Source: CAZRRV01 sp964406705
Lineage (GTDB): Bacteria > Bacillota > Clostridia > Oscillospirales > Acutalibacteraceae
Length of the DNA stretch: 13,486 nt
Reading direction: 5' to 3'
Assembly (NCBI GenBank): GCA_964406705.1
Contig: CAYOSS010000050.1
Location: 1 to 13,486 of the forward strand
Numbering within the stretch: the first letter of the stretch is position 1; each line of letters opens with the position of its first letter. The translations under genes were made by a program, and so were the position numbers. The notes under the pieces are model-generated. The model searched no databases. It saw nothing but the letters and a program-made list of their open reading frames with translations, and had not been told where the DNA came from. Shown piece by piece: positions 7,008-13,385 of the stretch.

Positions 7008-7883
7008 TTACTTCTCCCCCGCCATATTTAACAGCTCCTCGCCTGTAAACTCGTAGCTTTTCCCGCAAAACTCGCAGGCGACATCCGTCTTATCGGCTTC
7101 CCCGGCGAGGCGCAGCAGCTCATCCTTAGCGAGGCTTTTCAGCGCCCCCGCCACGCGTTGTCGCGAGCAGGAGCATCGGTAGCGGGTACGCTTTTCCTCC
7201 GCAAAGCGCGGTGAGAAGCCGTCGAGAGCCCTCAGTATTATATCTTTGTGAGAGAGACCGCTCTCCATCATAGAGGTAACGGGCGGCAGGTCGGATATGT
7301 TGCGCTCCAGCCGCTCGGCGACATCGTCCCCCGCGCCGGGGAGCAGCTGTATTAAGAAGCCCCCGGCCTGCCGCACGGAGAGATCCGTATCTACTAACAC
7401 CCCTAAGGTGCAAACGGTGGGCACCTGCTCGCTCTCGGCGTAATACGCGGCCACGTCCTCCGCTATCTCGCCCGAGCGCAGGGGGACAAACCCCGTGTAG
7501 GGGGTCTTCATACCGAAGCTTTTCACGACGGACAGGGTGCCGTCCCGGCCCACGACGCCGCCCACGTCAAGTTTGCCCGGGGCGCGGGAGGGGAGATCCG
7601 CGCCGGGGTTCTCCGCGTAGCCCCTCGCGTCGCCCGAGCTCTCCCCCACGGCAATAAGCGACCCGACCGGTCCCCCGCCGTTTACCCGGAGGGTGACGGA
7701 GGCTCCCCCGGCCTTCAGCGAGGAGCCCATCAGGGAAGCGGCGGTGAGCAGCCGCCCCAAAGCGGCGGTCACGGTGGCGGAGGTGCGGTGCAGTCTCTCT
7801 GCCTCGGCGACTATATCCGTGGAATCCGTCGTGAGCGCGACCACGTCGCCGTCCGCGCCGATACATTCAGCGAGCAATCCCAC
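7008..7883 (-). CDS. hslO: Hsp33 redox-regulated holdase chaperone
   Basis: This cytosolic chaperone is activated when oxidation releases zinc from its C-terminal cysteines, and it then holds unfolding proteins. The product is 291 residues, normal for the family. The N-terminal region includes TSATVTAALGRLLTAASLMG, a well conserved Hsp33 stretch. The zinc site is CxC (C237, C239), 30 residues, then CxxC (C270, C273), within the family spacing. The start is GTG at 7883, with GAGGAGGT 8 nt upstream. That ribosome binding site lies inside the last codons of the methyltransferase gene, which stops 6 bp before, so translation is probably coupled. Confidence 0.95.
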   Translation of the reverse strand: MGLLAECIGADGDVVALTTDSTDIVAEAERLHRTSATVTAALGRLLTAASLMGSSLKAGGASVTLRVNGGGPVGSLIAVGESSGDARGYAENPGADLPSRAPGKLDVGGVVGRDGTLSVVKSFGMKTPYTGFVPLRSGEIAEDVAAYYAESEQVPTVCTLGVLVDTDLSVRQAGGFLIQLLPGAGDDVAERLERNISDLPPVTSMMESGLSHKDIILRALDGFSPRFAEEKRTRYRCSCSRQRVAGALKSLAKDELLRLAGEADKTDVACEFCGKSYEFTGEELLNMAGEK

Positions 7884-7889
7884 CTCGCC

Positions 7890-8621
7890 TTACCTCCTCT
7901 CCGCCACAAAATAGACCCGCTCGGCCGTATCGCCCGGCGGCTCGTACGATAAATCCCCCAACACCGCGAGCGTCGAGAAACCCGCGCCCGCCAACGCGGA
8001 GCGCAGCTGTCTCTCGGTGTACGCCTTTTCCCTCACGCGGTCACGATACCGCCTGTAAAGCCGCCCCTCCCGGGTGAAGAAATCGAGGTCGGCGGTGACC
8101 ACCCGCGTGGACGGCGAGTAACTGTTCCGCCAGGCGACAAGGACGCCGTCCTCCTCCCAAACGAAGGCGTTGTCGCCCAACACCTCGCGATGCTTGTACA
8201 CCGTGTTCACGTCAAATATAAAGAGCGAGCCCGGCTCCAGAAACAGCGCCAACCGCGCCAGCGCCGCGCGAAGGGCGGAGAGCGACACAAGATGGTTGAG
8301 GCTGTCGAGCATACATACGGCGCCGTCCACGGTGCCGTATAAATCCAGCTCCTCCATTTTCTGGCGGAGAAGCAGCACGTCCCGCCCCCCGGCTTTGCCG
8401 TCGGCGACGGAGAGCATCTCAGCGCTCCCGTCGACCGCCACGACGGAGCAGCCCATATCGGCGAAACGTACGGCGAACTCCCCTGTCCCGCAGGCGAGGT
8501 CTAACAGCAGCCGGGGGAACGCCCCGTACTTACGGAACAGCGAGGCGACGTACTCCGCGCGGCGGGGGTAGTCGGCGTCCGACATCAGAGCGTCGTACAC
8601 CGGGGCAAGCCCGCTATACAC
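7890..8621 (-). CDS. Class I SAM-dependent methyltransferase
   Basis: A 243-residue Rossmann-fold methyltransferase of unknown substrate. Motif I is LLLDLACGTGEF (38-49), followed by the acidic residue D64 in VVAVDGS and by QKMEEL (87-92), typical of small clostridial methyltransferases found beside hslO. The start is GTG at 8621, beginning VYSGLAPVYDALM. GGAGGG lies 8 nt upstream, and the start overlaps the fumarase beta stop by 8 bp. An in-frame ATG at 8795 would add 58 Arg/Pro-rich residues with no family resemblance and a long overlap with the upstream gene, so it is not used. The family is clear; the substrate is not predictable. Confidence 0.9.
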   Translation of the reverse strand: MYSGLAPVYDALMSDADYPRRAEYVASLFRKYGAFPRLLLDLACGTGEFAVRFADMGCSVVAVDGSAEMLSVADGKAGGRDVLLLRQKMEELDLYGTVDGAVCMLDSLNHLVSLSALRAALARLALFLEPGSLFIFDVNTVYKHREVLGDNAFVWEEDGVLVAWRNSYSPSTRVVTADLDFFTREGRLYRRYRDRVREKAYTERQLRSALAGAGFSTLAVLGDLSYEPPGDTAERVYFVAERR

Positions 8622-9339
8622 GCGCCGCGCCCTCCGGGGTGACAGGTCTCTTGCCCTCCCGGGCTGCCGCCCTCTCATTCTCTCGGGCTGACGTTCTCCC
8701 GCTCTTGGAGGCAACCTCCCCCGTATTCTTAGGGGAATCAGCTTGTTTTCCGCCCTGTTGAGGGGCCCCGTCCGCGCTCTCGGGAAAATCAGCATGCCGC
8801 ACGCCTCGGAACAGCGAGCGCCCGTCCGGGGTAATGCCCACTATCAGCGGCATATCCTCCACAATCAGCCTCTTAACCGACTCACAGCCGAGATCGGCGT
8901 ACGCCACGACCCGGCACTCCCTCACGCACCCCGCGTAGAGCGCACCCGCTCCGCCCACGGCGCATAAGTATAACCCGCCCGCCCGCGTTATGGCGTCGTA
9001 CACGGCGGGACTTCTGTCCCCCTTGCCGACGCTCGCGAAAAGCCCGCGCTCCATCAGCTCCGGGGTGAAAACGTCCATCCGCGACGCCGTGGTGGGCCCG
9101 CAGCTGCCGATGGGCAGACCCGGAGGGGTCTCTGTGGGGCCGGCGTAGTAGATTATGGAGCCCGAAAGCGGGATGGGGAGCGGCTCGCCCCGCCGCAGGC
9201 ATTCCCGGAACCTCTGATGAGCCGCGTCGCGCGCGGTGTAAAGCTCCCCGCTGAAGCGCACCACGTCCCCCGGGGAAAGCTCCCCGGCGCGCCGCCTCAG
9301 CGTCACGTTGCCGAGCTCAAACTCCCGCGCCTCGCCCAC
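8614..9339 (-). CDS. Fumarate hydratase / tartrate dehydratase beta subunit with C-terminal tail
   Basis: This is the beta subunit of a two-part, iron-sulfur class I hydro-lyase that interconverts fumarate and malate, or acts on tartrate. Family landmarks are YTARDAAH (34-41), IIYYAGPT (62-69), GPTTASRMD (81-89), GKGDRS (105-110), VVAYADLG (144-151) and VEDMPLIVGI (160-169). The usual protein ends near residue 177. Here about 64 low-complexity, charged residues follow (178-241), encoded by degenerate repeats. The start is GTG at 9339 with GGGGGGTGA upstream, about 32 nt after the predicted transcription start. The Fe-S-binding alpha subunit, normally directly upstream, is not in the window. 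Fumarase and tartrate dehydratase cannot be told apart here. Confidence 0.9.
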   Translation of the reverse strand: MGEAREFELGNVTLRRRAGELSPGDVVRFSGELYTARDAAHQRFRECLRRGEPLPIPLSGSIIYYAGPTETPPGLPIGSCGPTTASRMDVFTPELMERGLFASVGKGDRSPAVYDAITRAGGLYLCAVGGAGALYAGCVRECRVVAYADLGCESVKRLIVEDMPLIVGITPDGRSLFRGVRHADFPESADGAPQQGGKQADSPKNTGEVASKSGRTSARENERAAAREGKRPVTPEGAARV

Positions 9340-9377
9340 CGCCGCTCACCCCCCGGGCAGTTTTCATTGCTGAGGTT

Positions 9378-9406
9378 ATTATACCAGAATTTTCCCGAAT
9401 TGTCAA
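9378..9406 (-). promoter_or_regulatory. Perfect consensus promoter of the fumarase beta to corA operon
   Basis: On the minus strand, TTGACA (9406-9401), exactly 17 bp, then TATAAT (9383-9378), preceded by TGG as an extended -10. Transcription should begin near 9371, giving a short leader before the GTG at 9339. With every element at consensus, strong basal expression is expected. No other promoter was seen between the four leftward genes, so this one probably drives them all. Confidence 0.93.
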
Positions 9407-9502
9407 GAGCGCGGGGCGGGGTGTTAACGGTGCCGCCGGCTGATGATCGGGGGAGCTTTATCGCGCTGCGCGGGGCGGCTTGGCGGTGAAGGGAGCTTGC
9501 TC

Positions 9503-9741
9503 GGCTCCGCACGGCGCCGGGGGCTGCTTCCCGCTTCGTGGATAGCCCGGTGGTGCGGGCGGATTTGGCTCCGCCCGGGTCCGAGAAGCTACTGCTCGCT
9601 GCGCGGGAAAGCTTTGCGACGGCGGAGAGTTGGCTCCGCCCGGGTCCGGGGGGCTGCTGCTCGCTGCGCGATGGGGGCTTTGCGGGGCCGGGAGCTTGGC
9701 TCAGCCCGACGCCGGGGGGCTTCTTTTCGCTGCGCGGGGGG
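9503..9741 (+). repeat. Tandem array of dispersed repeat R (about 65-bp period)
   Basis: Four units begin at 9503, 9567, 9632 and 9698, giving periods of 64, 65 and 66 bp. Each runs GGCTCCGCCCGGGTCCGGGG, then a GCTGCTNCTCGCTGCGCGGG-like half, followed by an AGCTTTGCG or GCTTCGCG link to the next unit. Single copies also lie at 1075-1120 (reversed) and 13303-13345. Units differ by substitutions and small indels. There are no unique spacers of fixed length, so this is not a CRISPR array. Confidence 0.75.
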
Positions 9742-9810
9742 CTTCGCGGGGGCGGGAGCTTGCTCCGGCTCCTCCTGAACGGGCGGAGCCAAGCTCCCGG
9801 CACCGCAAAG
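9678..9810. repeat. 31-bp inverted repeat across the end of the R array
   Basis: Arms 9678-9708 and 9780-9810 are complementary at 29 of 31 positions, separated by 71 bp. The right arm (GGAGCCAAGCTCCCGG core) is an inverted part-copy of the R unit link. A transcript through it could fold into a long stem, and the arms would also permit inversion of the 71-bp segment. Confidence 0.75.
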
Positions 9811-9814
9811 CCTT

Positions 9815-9915
9815 TGCCCACCTTGCGGTGCCCGGCTCGTCGCTCGCTTGGGGCGCGGCGCCTCGCCGACCGCTGCACAAATGAAGCCTTCGCTGTTTCG
9901 TCCACCGGACGCGCT
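9815..9915. repeat. Dispersed repeat T, copy 1
   Basis: This 101-bp stretch is identical to 13386-13486 except for one base (T9896 versus C13467). It follows R units in both places. The match reaches the window edge on the other copy, so its full length is unknown. The copies are direct repeats 3,571 bp apart and bracket nusB, the TsaD-like gene and xseA. Confidence 0.9.
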
Positions 9916-9985
9916 CGGCTTCATTCCCACGAAGCGGGATAAAGCCCTCCACGCCGGGCGGAGCCTGAGCAAGCTGTCAGCCAAC

Positions 9986-10145
9986 GGGACCGACCCCGGG
10001 CCGCTCAGCCAAACAAGAGGGAGCACCCCGCTCCACTCCCCCCGAAAGAGTGGAACCCCCAAGCCCCCGGGCGTAGCCAGGGCGAGCCGTTAGTCCTCCG
10101 GGACCGGCCCCGGTCCGCTCACCTGAAAAGGAGGGGGACCCACCG
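9986..10145. repeat. Diverged direct repeat of about 40 bp
   Basis: Segments at 9986-10026 and 10100-10140 share GGGACCG, CCCCGG, CCGCTCA and GAGGG in the same order and spacing, with substitutions between them. They frame the short CCACTC/GAGTGG hairpin at 10033-10053. Confidence 0.55.
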
Positions 10146-10237
10146 GGCCCCCGGCACCGCAAAGCCGCCCTTGGCGCGGCGAGGCGCCCCACCCCCGGCG
10201 GGAAGCCGCCGACAGACGCCAAACCCCCAAGAACACG

Positions 10238-10266
10238 TTGACAAGCGGGCGCCGGGAGGGTATAAT
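10238..10266 (+). promoter_or_regulatory. Perfect consensus promoter of nusB
   Basis: TTGACA (10238-10243), 17 bp, TATAAT (10261-10266). Transcription should begin near 10272, at the base of the leader hairpin, leaving a leader of about 100 nt before the nusB ATG. It points away from the consensus promoter at 9378-9406. Confidence 0.93.
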
Positions 10267-10270
10267 TTTA

Positions 10271-10318
10271 AAGCAAGACCATGCAAAGCCGGGGGACAGT
10301 CACCCGGCGGTGTTGCTT
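10271..10318 (+). promoter_or_regulatory. Structured 5' leader of nusB
   Basis: AAGCAAGACC (10271-10280) pairs with GGTGTTGCTT (10309-10318) at 9 of 10 positions. Inside, GCCGGG (10288-10293) pairs with CCCGGC (10303-10308), leaving a 7-nt one-sided bulge and a 9-nt loop. The outer stem starts at the predicted transcription start. It may stabilise the mRNA 5' end or be regulatory. I match it to no known riboswitch class. Confidence 0.55.
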
Positions 10319-10373
10319 AATGCGGAACGGGCGCGGCGGGGAAGCTCCCGCGCGAGGTTTGGAGGGGCTGCGG

Positions 10374-10772
10374 ATGACGCGGACAAAGGCGAGGGAGCGG
10401 GCGTTCGCCCTCGTGTTCGAGATGGAAATATCGGGGCAGGGCGCGGAGGAAATCCTGGCGTGCGCGGCGGAGGACGGCGAGGAGGTCACCGACGGCTACA
10501 CCCTGCGGGTCTTCCGGGGGGTGTGCGACCGCCTCGACGAGTTGGACGGAATAATCAGGGAGAACCTGCGCGGCTGGCGGCTGGAGAGGCTCTCCAAGGT
10601 GGTGCTGGCGCTGCTTCGCCTCGCCGTTTACGAAATCCGCTACGAAGCCGACGTCCCGCCCGAGGTGTCGGTGAACGAGGCGGTGCAGCTCTGCAAGAAT
10701 TACGCAACCGACGAGGACGCGGCGTACCTCAACGGGGTATTGGGCGCGGTCGTGCGGGGGGCGGCGGAGTGA
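10374..10772 (+). CDS. nusB: Transcription antitermination factor NusB
   Basis: NusB is a small all-helical RNA-binding protein that, with NusE (ribosomal protein S10), joins the antitermination complex on rRNA operons. The 132-residue product begins MTRTKARERAFALVFEME and ends with the conserved segment VSVNEAVQLCKNYATDEDAAYLNGVLGAV (99-127), the clearest family signature. The ATG at 10374 has GGAGG 8 nt upstream. An upstream in-frame ATG at 10281 lies in the leader stem and adds unrelated residues, so it is rejected. The stop overlaps the next gene's GTG by 4 bp. Confidence 0.95.
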   Translation: MTRTKARERAFALVFEMEISGQGAEEILACAAEDGEEVTDGYTLRVFRGVCDRLDELDGIIRENLRGWRLERLSKVVLALLRLAVYEIRYEADVPPEVSVNEAVQLCKNYATDEDAAYLNGVLGAVVRGAAE

Positions 10773-11716
10773 CCGCTCTCGGGCTTGATACCAGCAACTA
10801 CACCACATCCGTCGCGGTGTGCCGTGACGGGGAGGTAATATCGAATGTCCGCCGCCTCCTGCCCGTGCCTGAGGGGGCGTTGGGGCTGCGCCAGTCGGAC
10901 GCGGTGTTCGCCCACACCAAAGCCCTGCCGGAAGCGGTCGAGGAAGCCTTAGCCGGGTTAACCGGCAATATAGACGCTCTCGCGGCGTCGGACAGGCCCC
11001 GGCAGGCGCCGGGCAGCTATATGCCCTGCTTCTTGGTCGGCACGGGGACGGCGAGGACGCTCGCGGCGGCGCTCGGGGTACCCCTCTACGCCTGTTCTCA
11101 CCAGCAGGGGCATATCGCGGCGGCGCTGTTGGGCTCTCGACGGACGGACTTATTGGGAGACGAGTTCATCGCGCTGCATCTCTCGGGCGGGACGACGGAG
11201 GCGCTCCGTGTCTCGGGGCGGCTGGACTGCCGCGTGGTGGCGGCGTCGCTCGACCTCAAGGCCGGGCAGGCGGTGGACAGGATCGGCGGGGCCCTCGGGC
11301 TCCCCTTCCCCGCCGGGCAGGCGTTGGACGGGCTGTCGAGTGGCGGCGTATCACCCAAAATCCCGCGTATAAAAGTGGAAAACGGCGGGTTCTCGCTCTC
11401 GGGGCTTGAGAACCAATGCCGAAGTTTATTAACAAGGGGCGAGCCGGCTCAAAACGTCGCGGCGTACCTCTTCGAGTACCTCGCCGCCGTGGTGGTGGAG
11501 GTCTGCCGGTACGCTAAAGCACAGTGCGGGGAGCTGCCCGTGGTGCTGTCGGGCGGGGTCGCGCGGAACTCCCGCGTACGCCGGGCCGTCCTCGAACGGG
11601 TGCCGGGCGCGGTCTTTTGCCCGGCGGAATACTCGAGCGACAACGCGGCGGGGGTCGCCTTTTTGGCGGCTAAAGCGGCGGAATCCGGGGCCGCGCACGG
11701 CGTGTATATCCGGTGA
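10769..11716 (+). CDS. TsaD/Kae1-like paralog (peptidase M22-type protein)
   Basis: A 315-residue ASKHA-fold protein related to TsaD, the enzyme that installs the t6A modification on tRNA. Visible matches are LGLDTSNYTTS at the N-terminus, GSYMPCFLVG (82-91), the metal-binding HQQGH (H111, H115; TsaD HMEGH), LSGGTTE (138-144), GQAVDRIGGALGLPFP (166-181), SGGVARN (261-267) and SSDNAAG (D291). The TsaD motif SGGHT has Thr instead of His at 142. It is shorter than true TsaD. Its position between nusB and xseA is a known clostridial arrangement for this paralog, while the housekeeping tsaD normally lies elsewhere. Start is GTG in a GTGA overlap with nusB, so translation is coupled. Its exact role is unknown. 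Its 3' end is copied three times downstream. Confidence 0.88.
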   Translation: MTALGLDTSNYTTSVAVCRDGEVISNVRRLLPVPEGALGLRQSDAVFAHTKALPEAVEEALAGLTGNIDALAASDRPRQAPGSYMPCFLVGTGTARTLAAALGVPLYACSHQQGHIAAALLGSRRTDLLGDEFIALHLSGGTTEALRVSGRLDCRVVAASLDLKAGQAVDRIGGALGLPFPAGQALDGLSSGGVSPKIPRIKVENGGFSLSGLENQCRSLLTRGEPAQNVAAYLFEYLAAVVVEVCRYAKAQCGELPVVLSGGVARNSRVRRAVLERVPGAVFCPAEYSSDNAAGVAFLAAKAAESGAAHGVYIR

Positions 11717-12004
11717 CAAAGCGGATCGCGGTCACGTTCCTGGCGGCTAAGGAGGCCGAATCCGGAGCCTAACCCGGCGTATATGGACCCGGGGGCGGCA
11801 CGCGGGCGGGGTAGCGTAGTCAGCGGCTAAAGCGAGTGAAACGGGGTCACACCCAACGAATAGGCCGCGGTAACGCGCGGCGGGGTCGCCTTTTTGGCGG
11901 CTAAAGCGGCGGAATCCGGGGCCGCGCACAGCGTGTAAGCCCGGTGACAAAGCGCGTTCCTGGCGGCTAAAGCGGCTAAATCCGAGGTCTCGCCCCGCGT
12001 ATAA
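11641..12004 (+). repeat. Four copies of the TsaD-like gene's 3' end
   Basis: The C-terminal coding sequence of the preceding gene recurs three times after its stop. Copy 1 (11641-11723) is the gene itself and reads FLAAKAAESGAAHGVYIR. Copy 2 (11731-11772) reads VTFLAAKEAESGA then TAA, in another frame. Copy 3 (11871-11954) reads GVAFLAAKAAESGAAHSV then TAA. Copy 4 (11954-12004) reads AFLAAKAAKSEVSPRV then TAA. Copies 3 and 4 are in the gene's own frame. Positions 11651-11698 and 11882-11929 are identical over 48 bp. A further GCGGCTAAAGCG trace lies near 11823. These copies fill most of the 316-bp spacer; I see no gene or promoter in it. Confidence 0.88.
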
Positions 12005-12032
12005 ACCGTGACGAATAAAGGGGTATTGTATT

Positions 12033-13238
12033 ATGGCGGCAACCGTACTCACTGTCAGCGAACTGAACTCCAGAGCCAAAAAAATCCTCGCGGCGAGCGG
12101 GGAGATGAGCAACCTCTTCGTAAGGGGCGAGCTTTCCAACGTCAAGCCCCCCTCCGCGCGGGGACACCTCTACTTTACGCTGAAGGACGCGTCCTCGGCG
12201 GTGCGGGTGGTGATGTTCGAGAGCTACGCGGCAAGCCTCAGGTTCCGCCCCGTGGACGGGCTCTCGGTGATATGCGCGGGAAGAGCGGACATATACGAGC
12301 GCGGAGGGGACTTCCAGCTTTACGCCACCGCGATGGTGCCGGAGGGGGTGGGCGCGGCGGCCCTCGCGGCGCGTCAGGTTAAGGAGAAGTTGGAGGCCGA
12401 GGGGCTTTTCCGCCGTGAATTAAAACGCCCCGTAAAGAAATTCCCCCGTGTAGTCGCAGTGGTGACCTCGGACCGGGGAGCGGCGGTGCACGATATAATC
12501 AACGTCTTAGGGCGGCGCAACCCCGCGGCGAAAATCCTACTCTGCCCCGTGACGGTGCAGGGCGAGGGCGCGGCGGCGGACATCGTGGCGATGTTGGAGC
12601 GCGTCTACAGGCGGCGCGACGTGGATACCGTAATAGTCGGGCGGGGTGGCGGCAGCGCGGAGGACCTTGACTGCTTCAACGACGAGGCGCTCGCCCGCGC
12701 GGTGCGCCGCTCCCCCGTGCCGGTAATCTCGGCGGTGGGCCACGAGACGGATTTTACCATATGCGACTTGGCGGCGGACCTGCGCGCCCCCACCCCCTCG
12801 GCGGCGGCGGAACTGGTCTCGGCGGATTTGGGGGAGGTGAAGGCGGCTCTCGGCGGGCTGCGGGACGCGCTCGGCTCGCGCGCCGACGGTCTGCTGCGGG
12901 AGGACGGCTCCGCTCTGTACCTGCTGACCCTGCGACTGAGGCGGCGCGGCGGGGAGCTTTTGGCCGGGCAGGAAAAAAGCATAGCGACGCTCAGAACGAG
13001 GCTTGACGGCGGGGCGCGCTCGGTACTCCGGGAGAAAGGGGCGGGCCTCGCGGCGGCGGCGGGAAAGCTCTCGGCGCTGAACCCCCTGTCCACCCTCTCG
13101 CGGGGGTACGCCGTCCTCTACAAGGCCGGCAGCGCGGTGGGGAGCGTGTCCGCCCTCTCCCCGGGCGACGGGGTCACGGTGCGCCTCTCCGACGGCACCG
13201 CCGCCGCCACGGTAAACGAGGTCAGGGCGGCGGGGTAA
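12033..13238 (+). CDS. xseA: Exodeoxyribonuclease VII large subunit
   Basis: XseA is the catalytic subunit of exonuclease VII, which degrades single-stranded DNA from both ends in complex with several small XseB subunits. The 401-residue product has an OB-fold N-terminus (about 4-100: LTVSELNSRAKKIL, VRGELSNVKPPSARGHLYFTLKD). The conserved catalytic domain contains VVTSDRGAAVHDIINVL (143-159), VGRGGGSAEDLDCFNDE (202-218), SAVGHETDFT (233-242) and ADLRAPTPSAAAEL (248-261). A helical stretch and the conserved tail NPLSTLSRGYAVL (350-362) follow. The ATG has AAGGGG about 10 nt upstream. The xseB gene, commonly next, is not in the 248 bp that follow, which are repeat sequence. No promoter is evident upstream, so it is probably read from the nusB promoter. 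Confidence 0.95.
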   Translation: MAATVLTVSELNSRAKKILAASGEMSNLFVRGELSNVKPPSARGHLYFTLKDASSAVRVVMFESYAASLRFRPVDGLSVICAGRADIYERGGDFQLYATAMVPEGVGAAALAARQVKEKLEAEGLFRRELKRPVKKFPRVVAVVTSDRGAAVHDIINVLGRRNPAAKILLCPVTVQGEGAAADIVAMLERVYRRRDVDTVIVGRGGGSAEDLDCFNDEALARAVRRSPVPVISAVGHETDFTICDLAADLRAPTPSAAAELVSADLGEVKAALGGLRDALGSRADGLLREDGSALYLLTLRLRRRGGELLAGQEKSIATLRTRLDGGARSVLREKGAGLAAAAGKLSALNPLSTLSRGYAVLYKAGSAVGSVSALSPGDGVTVRLSDGTAAATVNEVRAAG

Positions 13239-13302
13239 AAGGCGTTCGGTCGCCGGGCGGCAGCTTGCGGAGGGGGTAATCCCGGCTGTGGCTGACAACT
13301 TT

Positions 13303-13345
13303 GGCTCCGTCCGGCTTTGGGGGACTGCTTCCCGCTGCGCGGGAG
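13303..13345 (+). repeat. Dispersed repeat R, single copy
   Basis: GGCTCCGTCCGG, a GGGGGACTGCTTCCCGCTGC stretch and GCGGGAG match the R units at 9503-9741, with a small deletion in the middle. As in the 9.5-kb island, it is followed closely by repeat T. Confidence 0.7.
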
Positions 13346-13385
13346 TGGATGCGATGACTGAGGGCTTTCAGCTTTGGGGAGGTTC

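Larger units (their letters stand above)
9407..10237. other. Repeat island between two divergent promoters
   Basis: No gene is supported here. Open frames on both strands are low-complexity, lack ribosome binding sites and follow the repeat periodicity. The island holds tandem R units, a large inverted repeat, dispersed repeat T and a diverged direct repeat, each listed separately. A CCACTC/GAGTGG stem lies at 10033-10053. It is bounded on the left by the leftward consensus promoter and on the right by the nusB promoter. Confidence 0.7.

Noticed and set aside
9503..9741. CRISPR-like array with 65-bp period
   Set aside because: The sequence between repeat halves is itself repeated and diverged, with no unique spacers, and no cas genes are present.
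9303..9905. Minus-strand frame starting MDETAKASFVQRSA, also seen starting MDEAAKASFVQRSA at 13476
   Set aside because: The similarity between the two comes only from repeat T. After the shared 29 or so codons the frames diverge into low-complexity sequence, and neither has a ribosome binding site or promoter.
10271..10345. Cyclic-di-GMP-type riboswitch, suggested by ATGCAAAGCC
   Set aside because: Only a short string matches; the other conserved blocks and the second helix of that class are absent.
10238..10768. Long N-terminal extension of the TsaD-like protein in the same frame
   Set aside because: It would overlap all of nusB and reads as Arg/Gly-rich shadow sequence. The GTG overlapping the nusB stop starts exactly at the conserved N-terminus.
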